From assembly GCA_963714325.1 (NCBI GenBank), contig CAVQOB010000012.1:97689-161688 (forward strand): a stretch of DNA of 64,000 nt, written 5' to 3'. A model generated the notes under the pieces. The model was not told the origin of the DNA and searched no databases. It saw only the letters and a program-made list of their open reading frames with translations. Source of the stretch: CAVQOB01 sp963714325 (GTDB lineage: Bacteria; Pseudomonadota; Alphaproteobacteria; Rhizobiales; Hyphomicrobiaceae). The stretch's first letter is position 1, and each line of letters starts with the position of its first letter. Below, in pieces: positions 56,532 through 64,000 of this stretch. The position numbers were made by a program, and so were the translations under genes.

Positions 56532-57722
56532 TCACCCGCCGCTGCGGTAGATCCGATGCACGCGGCGGCCCAAACGTGTGAGGAGTTCGTAGCCGATCGT
56601 TCCCGCGCGGTCGGTAAGGTCGTCGATGGTGGTGCGCGCGCCCATGACTTCGATCCAGGCGCCGCGAGCCGCAATGTCGCGGGGAACATCGGTTACATCC
56701 ACGGTGATCAGGTCCATTGAGACACGCCCGATGATGGGAACGGAGTGCGGGCCGATGAAGCCAACCGCGCCCGATGACTGGCCGACACGCGAGATCGCGC
56801 GCAAAAAGCCGTCGGCGTAACCGCAGGCGATGGTCGCAACCCGCGTTGGCCGCGTGCAGGTATACGTGGCGCCGTAACCGACCGTATCGCCCTCGGCGAC
56901 GTCCCGCACCTGCAGCACGCGCGCTTGCAACTGGACCACCCAGCGCATCGGGTTATTGGCGCCCGCGAAGGCGCGTCCGCCATAGAGAGCGATCCCCGGG
57001 CGGACAAGATCGTAGTGATAGTCGGGCCCAAGGAAACATCCGCCAGAGTTGGCGAGACTGGCGGGGGCGGGCGGCAGCTTGTGGCGGAGTTCGTCGAACA
57101 GGGCGCGTTGGCGGGCATTCAAGGGATGCTTTGGCTCGTCGGCGCAGGCGAGGTGGCTCATGACCAGCGTGCATTCAAAGGCGGCCAGCGTCGCCGGTTC
57201 GGCGGCTAAGATTTCAACGTCGCTGCGCGGCAATCCCAACCGGTTCATGCCGGTGTCGATGTGGATGGCGGCCCGCAGGCGGCGGCCGGTCGCGGTGCAA
57301 TAAGCGGCCCATTCCCGAACTTCCGCGAGGCTCGACAAGCACGGCCGCAGATCAAAGCCGGCGAAGTGCGGAGCAGCACCGGGCAGCAGGCCATCAAGAA
57401 CATAGATCGTCGCGCCGGGCATGACGGCGCGGACGCGGCGCGCCTCGGCAAGCGTCGCCGTGAAGAACGTCTCGCAGCCGCCATCACGCAAGGCTGCAGC
57501 GATTTCTTCAAGCCCCAGGCCATAGGCGTCCGCCTTGATGACGCCGGCGCATTCGGCGTCGCCGGTAACATGGTTCAACGTTGCCCAATTCTCGCGCAAT
57601 GCGTCGAGATTGATGGTCAGGACGGCGCGGGCGTCCGGGGGAATGCCGGGGTCGGCGATGGGTGTTGTAGCGGTCGGTTGGGGCACGATGAATTCTCCGG
57701 CGGGAATGCTATCATGAGTCAT
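56532..57722 (-). CDS. alr: Alanine racemase
   Basis: Pyridoxal-phosphate enzyme that makes D-alanine for peptidoglycan. The PLP lysine is in GVIKADAYGLG (K63) and the second catalytic base Tyr in TVGYGATYTCTRP (about residue 283). The C-terminal domain has VPIIGRVSMDLITVDVTDVP. The 396-residue length is normal, with an N-terminal extension of about 25 residues. Monocistronic; upstream lies a stretch with a hairpin repeat. Confidence 0.95.
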   Translation of the reverse strand: MTHDSIPAGEFIVPQPTATTPIADPGIPPDARAVLTINLDALRENWATLNHVTGDAECAGVIKADAYGLGLEEIAAALRDGGCETFFTATLAEARRVRAVMPGATIYVLDGLLPGAAPHFAGFDLRPCLSSLAEVREWAAYCTATGRRLRAAIHIDTGMNRLGLPRSDVEILAAEPATLAAFECTLVMSHLACADEPKHPLNARQRALFDELRHKLPPAPASLANSGGCFLGPDYHYDLVRPGIALYGGRAFAGANNPMRWVVQLQARVLQVRDVAEGDTVGYGATYTCTRPTRVATIACGYADGFLRAISRVGQSSGAVGFIGPHSVPIIGRVSMDLITVDVTDVPRDIAARGAWIEVMGARTTIDDLTDRAGTIGYELLTRLGRRVHRIYRSGG

Positions 57723-57841
57723 CGATGGGATGGCAGCAGTGCAATACTATTCGACATCGACGCATCCCGCGCTGACATCCCGGGGCTCGTCCCTGGGACC
57801 CATCGTGCCGTCGGTCGCGCTCTGCCAGTGCGCCACGATGG

Positions 57842-57864
57842 ATCCCGGCACGCAATGCCGGGAT
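57842..57864. repeat. Hairpin repeat between alr and the P-loop gene
   Basis: Perfect 9-bp stem ATCCCGGCA / TGCCGGGAT with a 5-base loop, flanked by CATCGTG ... CACGATG (57811-57840), another inverted pair. Such ATCCCGGC palindromes are common between genes in alphaproteobacteria; a partly similar stretch lies at 62665-62760. Confidence 0.5.
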
Positions 57865-57975
57865 GAAGCAACGCGGATAGAATTGCCGGGGGCATGGCAG
57901 GACTGCGCAAGTCGCAATACGATGTGGCAGCGCCGACGCTTTCGCTGGTGGTGCAATAGATTCGATGGAGTGCCT

Positions 57976-59773
57976 ATGACTGCCCGTCAGAACCCCGCGA
58001 CGTTCGGCCCCTGGAACCCCGGCCTGGAGTTCGACACTCCCCAGCGCCTTCCTACCGCTGTCGACGATGTTCCGGCCGGAGAACGTCGCGACGACCCTCG
58101 CCGAAGCGCAGCAACTCGCGGATCTGACGGGGCTCGAGCCGCACACACTCGTTGCGTTCCGCCCCGAGCGGCTGGTGGTGCATGAACTCCTCGTCCGGGT
58201 GACGGCGGAGCTGTCGGTGCCGGTTGGCGAGAAATATGCCGATCTCGGCATCAATTTTCGCCGTATGCTCACGACGATCCTCGACAGTGATGTGCGCCCG
58301 GTGATGGCGGAAATTGCCGCCCAGCACGCAGGGATGCATGCTGAAGCGAAGCGGCGACTGGAGGCCGAAGTCATTGCGCAGTTCGAGCCGACCGTCATTG
58401 CAGCCGCGCCACGACCGAGCGGCTGGCGGCGGCTCTTGGCACGCTCAGAACCAATGCCAACCGCTGCGCCATCGCGCGAAAGCGGGCTGGAACGCGATCT
58501 GGCCATCCTGGCGGGGTGGCGCCGGATCGCCGCCCAAGACGGGGAAGCACAGCGTCGCGCGCTGTTTGCGGCTCTCGTCAAGGCCGCATCCGTGATCATG
58601 GCCAAGCAAGGCAAGCTAGTCCGCGATCCCCGCCTGATCGTCGGGCTGGCGGCGACGATTGTCGCCAATGAGCAGGGCAGCATTCTGGTCGGCGAGCTGA
58701 TCGAGCCGCATTTCCGCGCCGGCGTGGCGCGCCACAACTACCGCATGCTTGCCGTGCAAGAAGCCCCCATCGTCATGAACGTCAAGGGGGCCTCGGCATC
58801 CGGCAAAAGCACCATGCGGCCGTTGCAGAAGGGACTGGCGCGCCGGCTTGGCGTTGACTGGGATGAGTTCGCGGTGATCAGCCCGGACATCTGGCGCAAG
58901 TATCTGCTGGATTACGACAGCCTTGGCGCGGCCTCCAAATACGCGGGCATGCTGGCCGGCCATGAGCTCGAAATCGTCGATCGCAAGCTTGATCGCTACA
59001 TGGCCCAGAAAGCGGCGGACGGACGCATGTCGCATCTGCTGATCGACCGCTTCCGTTTCGACAGCTTCGCCACGGGCCCCGACAAGGAAGAGGGCGGCAA
59101 CCTGCTGACCCGCTTCGGCGACGTGATCTACATGTACTTCATGGTCACGCCACCAGAAGCCACGGTCGAGCGGGCCTGGAAGCGCGGGCTGCAGCTCGGC
59201 CGCTATAAAGCCGTCGATGACCTGCTGGCCCACAACGTCGAAGCGTTTCTCGGCATGCCGCGGCTGTTTTTCACCTGGGCGGCGCGCAAGGACAAGCGCG
59301 TGCTGTTTGAATTTCTCGACAACAGTGTGCGCGAAGGCGAAACCCCACGCACGGTCGCGTTCGGCACCGGCGAATGCCTGAACATTCTAGACGTCAAGGG
59401 CCTGCTCGACGTCGACCGCTTCCACAAGATCAACATCGAGGCGCTGTCGCCGGATGCCGTCTACCGCGATCCCGCGACGTTTTCGGCGACCGCCAACACA
59501 GCGTTCCTCGAGCATTGCACGCGCGTTATCCCGATCCTCAATTTTGCCGACGCCGCAACGGGAAAAATATATGCGCGGATGCAGGGCGGGCGCTGGGCCT
59601 GGTGGGATCCGGAATTGCTCGCGAAAGCCGCCCACGACAGCAATGTCGCCGCCGCGTTCTTGACCATCGGCGGCATCCCCGAGGGCGATCCGCCAGCGGA
59701 TGTCGCCAATTTTCCACGCACGCTGGTCCGGTTTGATGGCCATACGCTGGGACGGTGGGGCGGTGGGGGGTAA
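57976..59773 (+). CDS. P-loop ATP-binding protein of unknown function (possible frameshift near start)
   Basis: A P-loop GASASGKSTM lies about 240 residues after the internal ATG 58067, in a Zeta-toxin/kinase-like context (VKGASASGKSTMRPL, then FAVISPDIWRKYLLDYDSL, HLLIDRFRFDSF). So the C-terminal half is probably a nucleoside-triphosphate-dependent kinase-like domain; the N-terminal half is unrecognised. The frame from 58067 has no ribosome site, but ATG 57976 has GGAG five bases upstream and codes MTARQNPATFGPWNPGLEFD. One extra C near 58050 separates it from FLPLSTMFRPENV in the main frame. Joined, the protein would be about 598 residues. No antitoxin-like neighbour is seen, so a toxin role is doubtful. 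Confidence 0.75.
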
Positions 59774-59783
59774 TGGCCGCTTA

Positions 59784-59914
59784 CCCTCGCCCCGCTGGCG
59801 GGGAGAGGGTTACGGTGAGGGGCAGCGACAAGTGCGTGAGGGGCGGCCTTTTGCGCTAATTTCAGCCCCTCATCCGCCCTTCGGGCACCTTCTCCCCGTC
59901 ATACGGGGAGAAGG
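59784..59914. repeat. RIME-like intergenic palindrome
   Basis: Two hairpins, CCCTCGCCCCGC...GCGGGGAGAGGG-like (59784-59809) and CCTTCTCCCCG...CGGGGAGAAGG (59888-59914), with complementary pieces GGTGAGGGG and CCCCTCATCC between them. It resembles the rhizobial intergenic mosaic elements (RIME). A shorter CTCCCCG/CGGGGAG hairpin lies behind porin 1 (40137-40163). Confidence 0.7.
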
Positions 59915-60299
59915 GAAACGTTGCCGATCGCCCTTGCGCGGATGATTGTGTTCCGTGTAGAAGGCGTGCATTGCAGCCCTTGGCGCCGCTATTTTCGTTG
60001 ACGCGTCCGACTCGAAAGCCTTTTTCTGAGCATTTTCTAGACAGACCTCGCACGACTCAGTGGCTAATGCGCCACATGAAACGGGGAACCCACAACAATC
60101 CCCCCCTTCGCGCTTTACTGTTTCCTAACCTTTGCGCTACCCATGACCTCAGGGACGGCCGATGACCATGTCCTGGCAGTTGTGGTGATCGGCAGTCTTT
60201 CGTTGAATTCAGTCTAACTTGAGTTTCTGGTCTGTGTGTCAGCAGTGCTTGGGTTTGTTGGTTGAGTTCGTGGCTTCAAGTGTTTCATGGAGAGTACAT
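59915..60299. other. 385-bp non-coding region upstream of porin 2
   Basis: No gene is supported. The last 100 bases are T-rich and should contain the promoter and leader of porin 2, but I could not assign -35 and -10 boxes with confidence. The GGAGAG ribosome site of the porin is at its right end. Confidence 0.5.
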
Positions 60300-61745
60300 A
60301 TGTACGGGGGACTGAAAAGAACTGCGAGCCGTATGGCGCTTGTCGCCGCGGCAGGCGTGCTCAGCACGTCCGCGTATGCAGCAGACCTGGGTGGCGATTG
60401 CTGCGCAGATCTCGAAGAGCGCGTTGCTGAACTCGAAGCAACCACCGCCCGCAAGGGCAACCGTAAAGTGTCGCTGACCATCTCGGGTCACGTGAACAAG
60501 TTGATCACGCATTGGTCGGCTGCTCAGGCTGTTCCAGTGGCTGGTGCAGCGGATCCGGTGACGGGCGTCGTTTCGGTTTCACCGACCAAGGCAGCCGGTC
60601 GCGCATCGGGCACCTACCTCGGTCTCGACAACCAGAACTCGTCGACCCGCTTCGGTTTCGCCGGTTCGGCCAAGGTCACACCATCAGTCTCGGCTGGTTT
60701 CAATATCCTGATCGACGTTACGGGCGGCGCACGTTCGAACGCCGTCAACCAGTTCAACGAAGACTCCTCACTTGCAAACGGCAACAGTCACTACTCCGGC
60801 GTTAGCGCAAACAACGGCGACTACGGCCTGCGCATGCGTGATGCCAACTGGTGGTTGGAATCGTCGCAAGTCGGTCGCTTGACTGTTGGTCGTCTGACCT
60901 CGTCAGGCGCTGTCGGCATGATCGACCTTGGTTCGATCGGCGTGATCGCATCGGTCTCGCATGGTCTCATCGGTGGCGGCATGATCGTTGCCGGCACACG
61001 CACCATGAACAACTTGACCGATGCTTCGGGCGACTACAACTTCCGCGGCGATGGCGTCAAGTGGACGTCTCCGACACTGGCTGGCTTCGTCGTCAGCGCC
61101 TCGGTCATCGAGACGCTGAAGGAAAGCGCGTTCATTCCGGCAAACGGTAATCGCGATGGCCGCAACGTCGGCGTCGACCTGAAGTACGCCGGTGAATTCT
61201 CGGGCATCCGCCTTGCAGCCGGCATCGGCTACGAAACCGGCAACGATGCAGAAGAAAATCCGCTCGGTGGTGGCGCTGTGCAAGCAGCCGAAATCACGGC
61301 TTGGGGCGGCAGCTTGGCGCTCATGCACGTCGCAACCGGCCTGTTCATCCAAGGTGACTACGTTGCCAAGGAAGTCACTGGTGCATCGGCAGGTCCAGCT
61401 TTGCCGCTTGCTACACGTGACGCGACACGCTGGAACATTCAGGCTGGTATCAGCCAGAACTGGTTCGGCGTTGGCAAGACAGCACTCTACGGCGAGTACG
61501 GCCGTGGCGCAGGCTGGCTCGAAGTCAACCGCACGCAAGCAACGGGTATTGCTGACAATGGCTTCGTCGCCGGCATCGACAGCAAGTACTCGGTCTGGGG
61601 CCTGGGCGTCGTGCAGAACGTCGACGCAGCTGCCATGGAACTGTATGCTGGCTATCGCTCCTTCAAGTTCGAAGAAGGCGGCAACGCCAACTACAACGAC
61701 AGCAAGCTCAACCTGCTCTCAGCTGGTGCACGCATCAAGTTCTGA
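60300..61745 (+). CDS. Outer-membrane porin 2 (paralogue of porin 1)
   Basis: 481 residues from ATG 60300, with GGAGAG about six bases upstream. Signal peptide (MALVAAAGVLSTSAYA), mature start ADLGGDCCADLEERVAELEA, beta-strand pattern and C-terminal Phe (AGARIKF). It shares long stretches with porin 1 (KGNRKVSLTISGHVNK, YGLRMRDANWWLE, VQN.DAAAMELY.GYRS) and differs mainly in surface-loop-like inserts such as SAAQAVPVAGAADPVTG. The ribosome-site sequence ACGGGGGACTGA of porin 1 appears here inside the first codons, so the start seems to have moved. Followed by a matching terminator and the nested palindrome. Confidence 0.92.
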   Translation: MYGGLKRTASRMALVAAAGVLSTSAYAADLGGDCCADLEERVAELEATTARKGNRKVSLTISGHVNKLITHWSAAQAVPVAGAADPVTGVVSVSPTKAAGRASGTYLGLDNQNSSTRFGFAGSAKVTPSVSAGFNILIDVTGGARSNAVNQFNEDSSLANGNSHYSGVSANNGDYGLRMRDANWWLESSQVGRLTVGRLTSSGAVGMIDLGSIGVIASVSHGLIGGGMIVAGTRTMNNLTDASGDYNFRGDGVKWTSPTLAGFVVSASVIETLKESAFIPANGNRDGRNVGVDLKYAGEFSGIRLAAGIGYETGNDAEENPLGGGAVQAAEITAWGGSLALMHVATGLFIQGDYVAKEVTGASAGPALPLATRDATRWNIQAGISQNWFGVGKTALYGEYGRGAGWLEVNRTQATGIADNGFVAGIDSKYSVWGLGVVQNVDAAAMELYAGYRSFKFEEGGNANYNDSKLNLLSAGARIKF

Positions 61746-61770
61746 TCTCGCGATCTGAACCGAATCTACG

Positions 61771-61800
61771 AAAAGGGCTGCCCTCGGGCGGCCCTTTTTG
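61771..61800 (+). terminator. Intrinsic terminator of porin 2
   Basis: AAAAGGGCTGCCC-TCG-GGGCGGCCCTTTTT: strong GC stem followed by T's, 26 bp after the stop. The preceding TTCTGATCTC.CGATCTGAAC is nearly identical to that of porin 1. Confidence 0.9.
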
Positions 61801-61824
61801 CTTGGGGGGCGGGATCGTAGGTCT

Positions 61825-61974
61825 GTAGGTTGGGTTAGCGCGCGTTCGTGGTCCCCGCTCGCGCCGGGGTGTGGCGCGCGTAACCCAACAACTGCGCCCG
61901 CGGAGGACGTTGGGTTACGCGCGATTGACGGCGGTGCGATAGGTTTCGACAAAGCCCGCGCTAACCCAACCTAC
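61825..61974. repeat. Intact ~150-bp nested palindromic element, copy 3
   Basis: Outer repeats GTAGGTTGGGTTAGCGCG (61825-61842) and exact reverse complement (61957-61974). Inner repeats CGCGCGTAACCCAAC (61875-61889) and exact reverse complement (61909-61923). Same layout as copy 2 (40164-40313), but the sequence between the arms is quite different. It lies 80 bp after porin 2. Confidence 0.9.
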
Positions 61975-61983
61975 GCACGACAA

Positions 61984-62016
61984 AAACCGCTGCCCTCGGG
62001 CGGCCCTTTTTGCTTG
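61984..62016. repeat. Second, partial copy of the porin 2 terminator
   Basis: The 27 bases at 61990-62016 are identical to 61778-61804 (stem, T-run and following bases), and the flanking bases match with two changes that damage the 5' stem. The palindromic element lies between the two copies, like a cassette between direct repeats. Confidence 0.7.
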
Positions 62017-62135
62017 CGCCTTCGGATGCCCACTCCGCATCCGGAGCGGCCCCCTCTCCCCATTCGCAAGGGCGCATGGGGAATGACAACACAGGTGAGA
62101 TTGAGCAGGCTACCCGCCTGTGATAGTCTGCGTCG

Positions 62136-62357
62136 ATGAACCAAAACGTCAAAAATCTCGCCGCCGAAGCCGAGAAGCTGCCGGTCGCCGACCGTATCGC
62201 GTTCGTTGAGCACGTGTTGGCGACACTCGACAAGCCCGATCCGGCAATCGATGCCGCATGGATTGCTGAAGGCCAAGACAGGCTCGATGCTTACAAGCGC
62301 GGCAAGATCGAAGCGCGCGATGCAGTAGAAGTGCTCGCGAAGCACCTGAAGCCGTGA
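62136..62357 (+). CDS. Addiction-module antitoxin (type II)
   Basis: 73 residues with AAEAEKLPVADRIAFVEHVL and PAIDAAWIAEGQDRLDAYKRG, the pattern of the short unstable-antitoxin family often paired with ParE/RelE toxins. It binds and neutralises the toxin encoded next and probably represses the pair. Its stop overlaps the toxin start (GTGA at 62354-62357), so the two are translated together. Confidence 0.85.
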   Translation: MNQNVKNLAAEAEKLPVADRIAFVEHVLATLDKPDPAIDAAWIAEGQDRLDAYKRGKIEARDAVEVLAKHLKP

Positions 62358-62656
62358 CGGTCCGCTTCCTCGTCCCGGCTGAGGCAGAAGTCGACGAAGC
62401 CGTCGCCTACTACAATATGCAACGCGATGGGTTCGGCCGCGACTTTGCCCGAGCCATTTATGTCGGCTTGGAGCGTATCAGCGAGTTCCCGAACGCTTGG
62501 TCGCCGTTCGGCGATCACTTGCGCCGTTATCGCTTGGAACGCTTTCCTTACGGCATACTGTACACTGTAGTGGCCCCCGATATCGTCGTCGTCGCGGTCA
62601 TGCATCTCCATCGCAAGCCCGATTACTGGCGCGATCGATTGACATTGTTATCATGA
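62354..62656 (+). CDS. ParE/RelE-family toxin
   Basis: 100 residues from GTG 62354. Typical fold pattern: AEAEVDEAVAYYNMQRDGFG, then FGDHLRRYRLERFPYGILYT and VAVMHLHRKPDYWRDRL at the end. ParE members poison gyrase and RelE members cut mRNA; the sequence alone does not decide. It forms an operon with the antitoxin and lies about 240 bp from an insertion sequence, a common setting for mobile addiction modules. Confidence 0.87.
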   Translation: MTVRFLVPAEAEVDEAVAYYNMQRDGFGRDFARAIYVGLERISEFPNAWSPFGDHLRRYRLERFPYGILYTVVAPDIVVVAVMHLHRKPDYWRDRLTLLS

Positions 62657-62896
62657 CACGCGCTGTCATCCCGGATGCTTTGCAGCATGCACCCCGGCGA
62701 AGGCCGGGGGAAATGCTGCAATGCTGATCCGGGATCTTCGATCGGTGGTCCCGTCTCACAAGGTCCCGGGTCTGCGTCCATGCGAAGCATGGCTCACGGC
62801 TGTCCGGTTGAGTTCTTATGGACAAAGAGCATGGCATTGATTCTTCTGTGATTCGAGAGCTTGGCGGCATCATCGAGCACGAAAAGGACCAACACC

Positions 62897-64000
62897 ATGC
62901 GCCACCACAATACTCTGTTGCACGATATTTTGAAGCTGGTTCCTTGGACGTCGTTTGATCGGAGTGTGGAGAAGCATGAGGCCGACCGGAACGTGCGCAC
63001 GCTCTCGACCAAGAGCCAGTTTGTGGCGCTGCTGCACGCGCAACTTTCGGGGGCGACGAGCTTGCGCGAGATCGTGACTACAATGGAGAGCCATGCGCCT
63101 CGACTGAAGCATGTCGGCGTCGAGGCGCCGAAGCGTTCCACGTTGGCCGACGCCAATGCGTTACGTCCCGCCGGCGTCTTCGCTGAGGTCTTCGGCACGC
63201 TCTTGGCGCAAACGCATCGCCACCTCCGCAAGACGTCGAAAGAGGCCGTCCGCCTGATCAATTCAAGCCGCATCACTCTCAATTCTTTATCGCGTGATTG
63301 GGCGCATTACGATGCGACCTGCGACGGCGTGAAGCTGCACATCGTCTACGATCCGCACGCTGCAGTGCCTGTCTATTTCGCTGTGTCACCGGCACGCGAG
63401 AACGACATGGTGCAGGCCAACGCCATGCCGATTGAGCCGGGTGCGGACTACGTGTTCGACCTCGGGTATTACAGCTTTACTTGGTGGTCGAGGCTCGACG
63501 CGGCTGGCTGCCGTTTCGTCACTCGGCTACGCAAGAACTCACCCGTCGAAGTCATCGCCATGCGTCACGTATTGAAGGATGGACCGATCGTTGAGGATCG
63601 CATCATACGATTGCGCGGCCGGCTTGGACATACGCGACATCATCCGCTCGACCGAGATCTGCGCGAGATCCATGTCGTCATAGAAACCGGCAAGAAGTTG
63701 CGCATCGTGACCAACGATTTGAACTCGCCGGCCGAAGTCATCGCCGACCTTTACCAGGCCCGCTGGGAAGTCGAACTGTTCTTCCGCTGGATTAAGCAAC
63801 CGCTCAAGATCAAGAAGTTCTTGGGCACGTCGGAAAATGCCGTCCGCACTCAGATTGCCGTGGCCCTGATCGCTTATTTGCTGCTGCGGATGGCGCACGC
63901 TTTGCAAGCCATCGTCAAAAGCCCGCTGGCCTTCGCCCGGCTCGTTCGCGCCAATCTGATGCACTTCAGATCGATCCAAAACCTCGGTCTGCAGCCGGAG
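62897..64000 (+). CDS. IS4-family transposase (cut by window end)
   Basis: ATG 62897 (MRHHNTLLHDILKLVPW), open to the window edge for 368 codons. The N-terminal DUF4372-like domain (TLSTKSQFVALLHAQLSG, SLREIVTTME) is followed by a DDE catalytic domain: first Asp in HYDATCDGVKLHIVYD, second Asp in YVFDLGYYSFTWWSRL, and the YREK signature in YQARWEVELFFRWIKQ. Little more than a few residues should be missing. No stop or frameshift is seen, so it may be active. Confidence 0.92.
   Translation, partial: MRHHNTLLHDILKLVPWTSFDRSVEKHEADRNVRTLSTKSQFVALLHAQLSGATSLREIVTTMESHAPRLKHVGVEAPKRSTLADANALRPAGVFAEVFGTLLAQTHRHLRKTSKEAVRLINSSRITLNSLSRDWAHYDATCDGVKLHIVYDPHAAVPVYFAVSPARENDMVQANAMPIEPGADYVFDLGYYSFTWWSRLDAAGCRFVTRLRKNSPVEVIAMRHVLKDGPIVEDRIIRLRGRLGHTRHHPLDRDLREIHVVIETGKKLRIVTNDLNSPAEVIADLYQARWEVELFFRWIKQPLKIKKFLGTSENAVRTQIAVALIAYLLLRMAHALQAIVKSPLAFARLVRANLMHFRSIQNLGLQPE
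62897..64000 (+). mobile_element. Insertion sequence, IS4 family, partial
   Basis: Only the transposase part can be delimited. The left inverted repeat should lie between about 62800 and 62890 and the right end is outside the window, so the true borders and target duplication cannot be given. Confidence 0.75.

Noticed and set aside
57976..59773. P-loop gene as a Zeta-type toxin.
   Set aside because: Much longer than Zeta toxins, and no epsilon-like antitoxin gene is next to it; kept as a protein of unknown function.

Overview
The window looks like chromosome of a GC-rich alphaproteobacterium, most likely of the order Hyphomicrobiales (Rhizobiales). This is inferred from the gene order trpE / ppiD / tpiA / secG / pyrG, a RIME-like intergenic palindrome, paired porins ending in Phe, and a FixJ-like LuxR regulator. 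The species cannot be named. No rRNA, tRNA, CRISPR array or prophage was seen.

Layout. 1-3939: the end of a flavin oxidoreductase, a frameshifted Tat-exported DUF1552 gene and its usual partner, a DUF1592/1588/1585 protein with a CxxCH motif. 3944-9699 (minus): an uptake and catabolism operon of TAXI binding protein, TPP-dependent enzyme, fused TRAP permease and amidohydrolase/decarboxylase. 9823-18205 (minus): one giant DUF4347-cadherin-RTX surface protein with sixteen near-identical 312-bp repeats and one frameshift, preceded by a small leader ORF and a good promoter. 18683-29400: housekeeping genes trpE, ppiD, tpiA, secG, pyrG, a PilZ protein and nadE. 29553-37696: photolyase, two L,D-transpeptidases and an RND efflux pair. 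38696-45915: porin 1, a translationally coupled NTF2/GNAT/nitrilase operon, small metabolic genes, an exported protein with two HxT motifs and a DUF2167-like protein. 45993-57722: dnaE, a Gln-rich OmpA-like protein, rpsD with a structured leader, a methyltransferase, a flavoprotein, two tiny exported peptides beside a GAF-LuxR regulator, and alr. 57976-64000: a P-loop protein, porin 2, a toxin-antitoxin pair and an IS4-family transposase cut by the window edge.

Structures beyond ordinary genes: (i) three copies of a ~150-bp nested palindrome with 18-19 bp terminal inverted repeats, two of them just behind the terminators of the two porin genes, one of which supplies the stop codon of a nitrilase gene; (ii) the 16-copy mosaic repeat array, whose single frameshift is a hybrid of two repeat variants; (iii) two tandem short genes for 51- and 53-residue secreted peptides; (iv) probable frameshifts in three otherwise intact genes, which raises the question of base-level accuracy.
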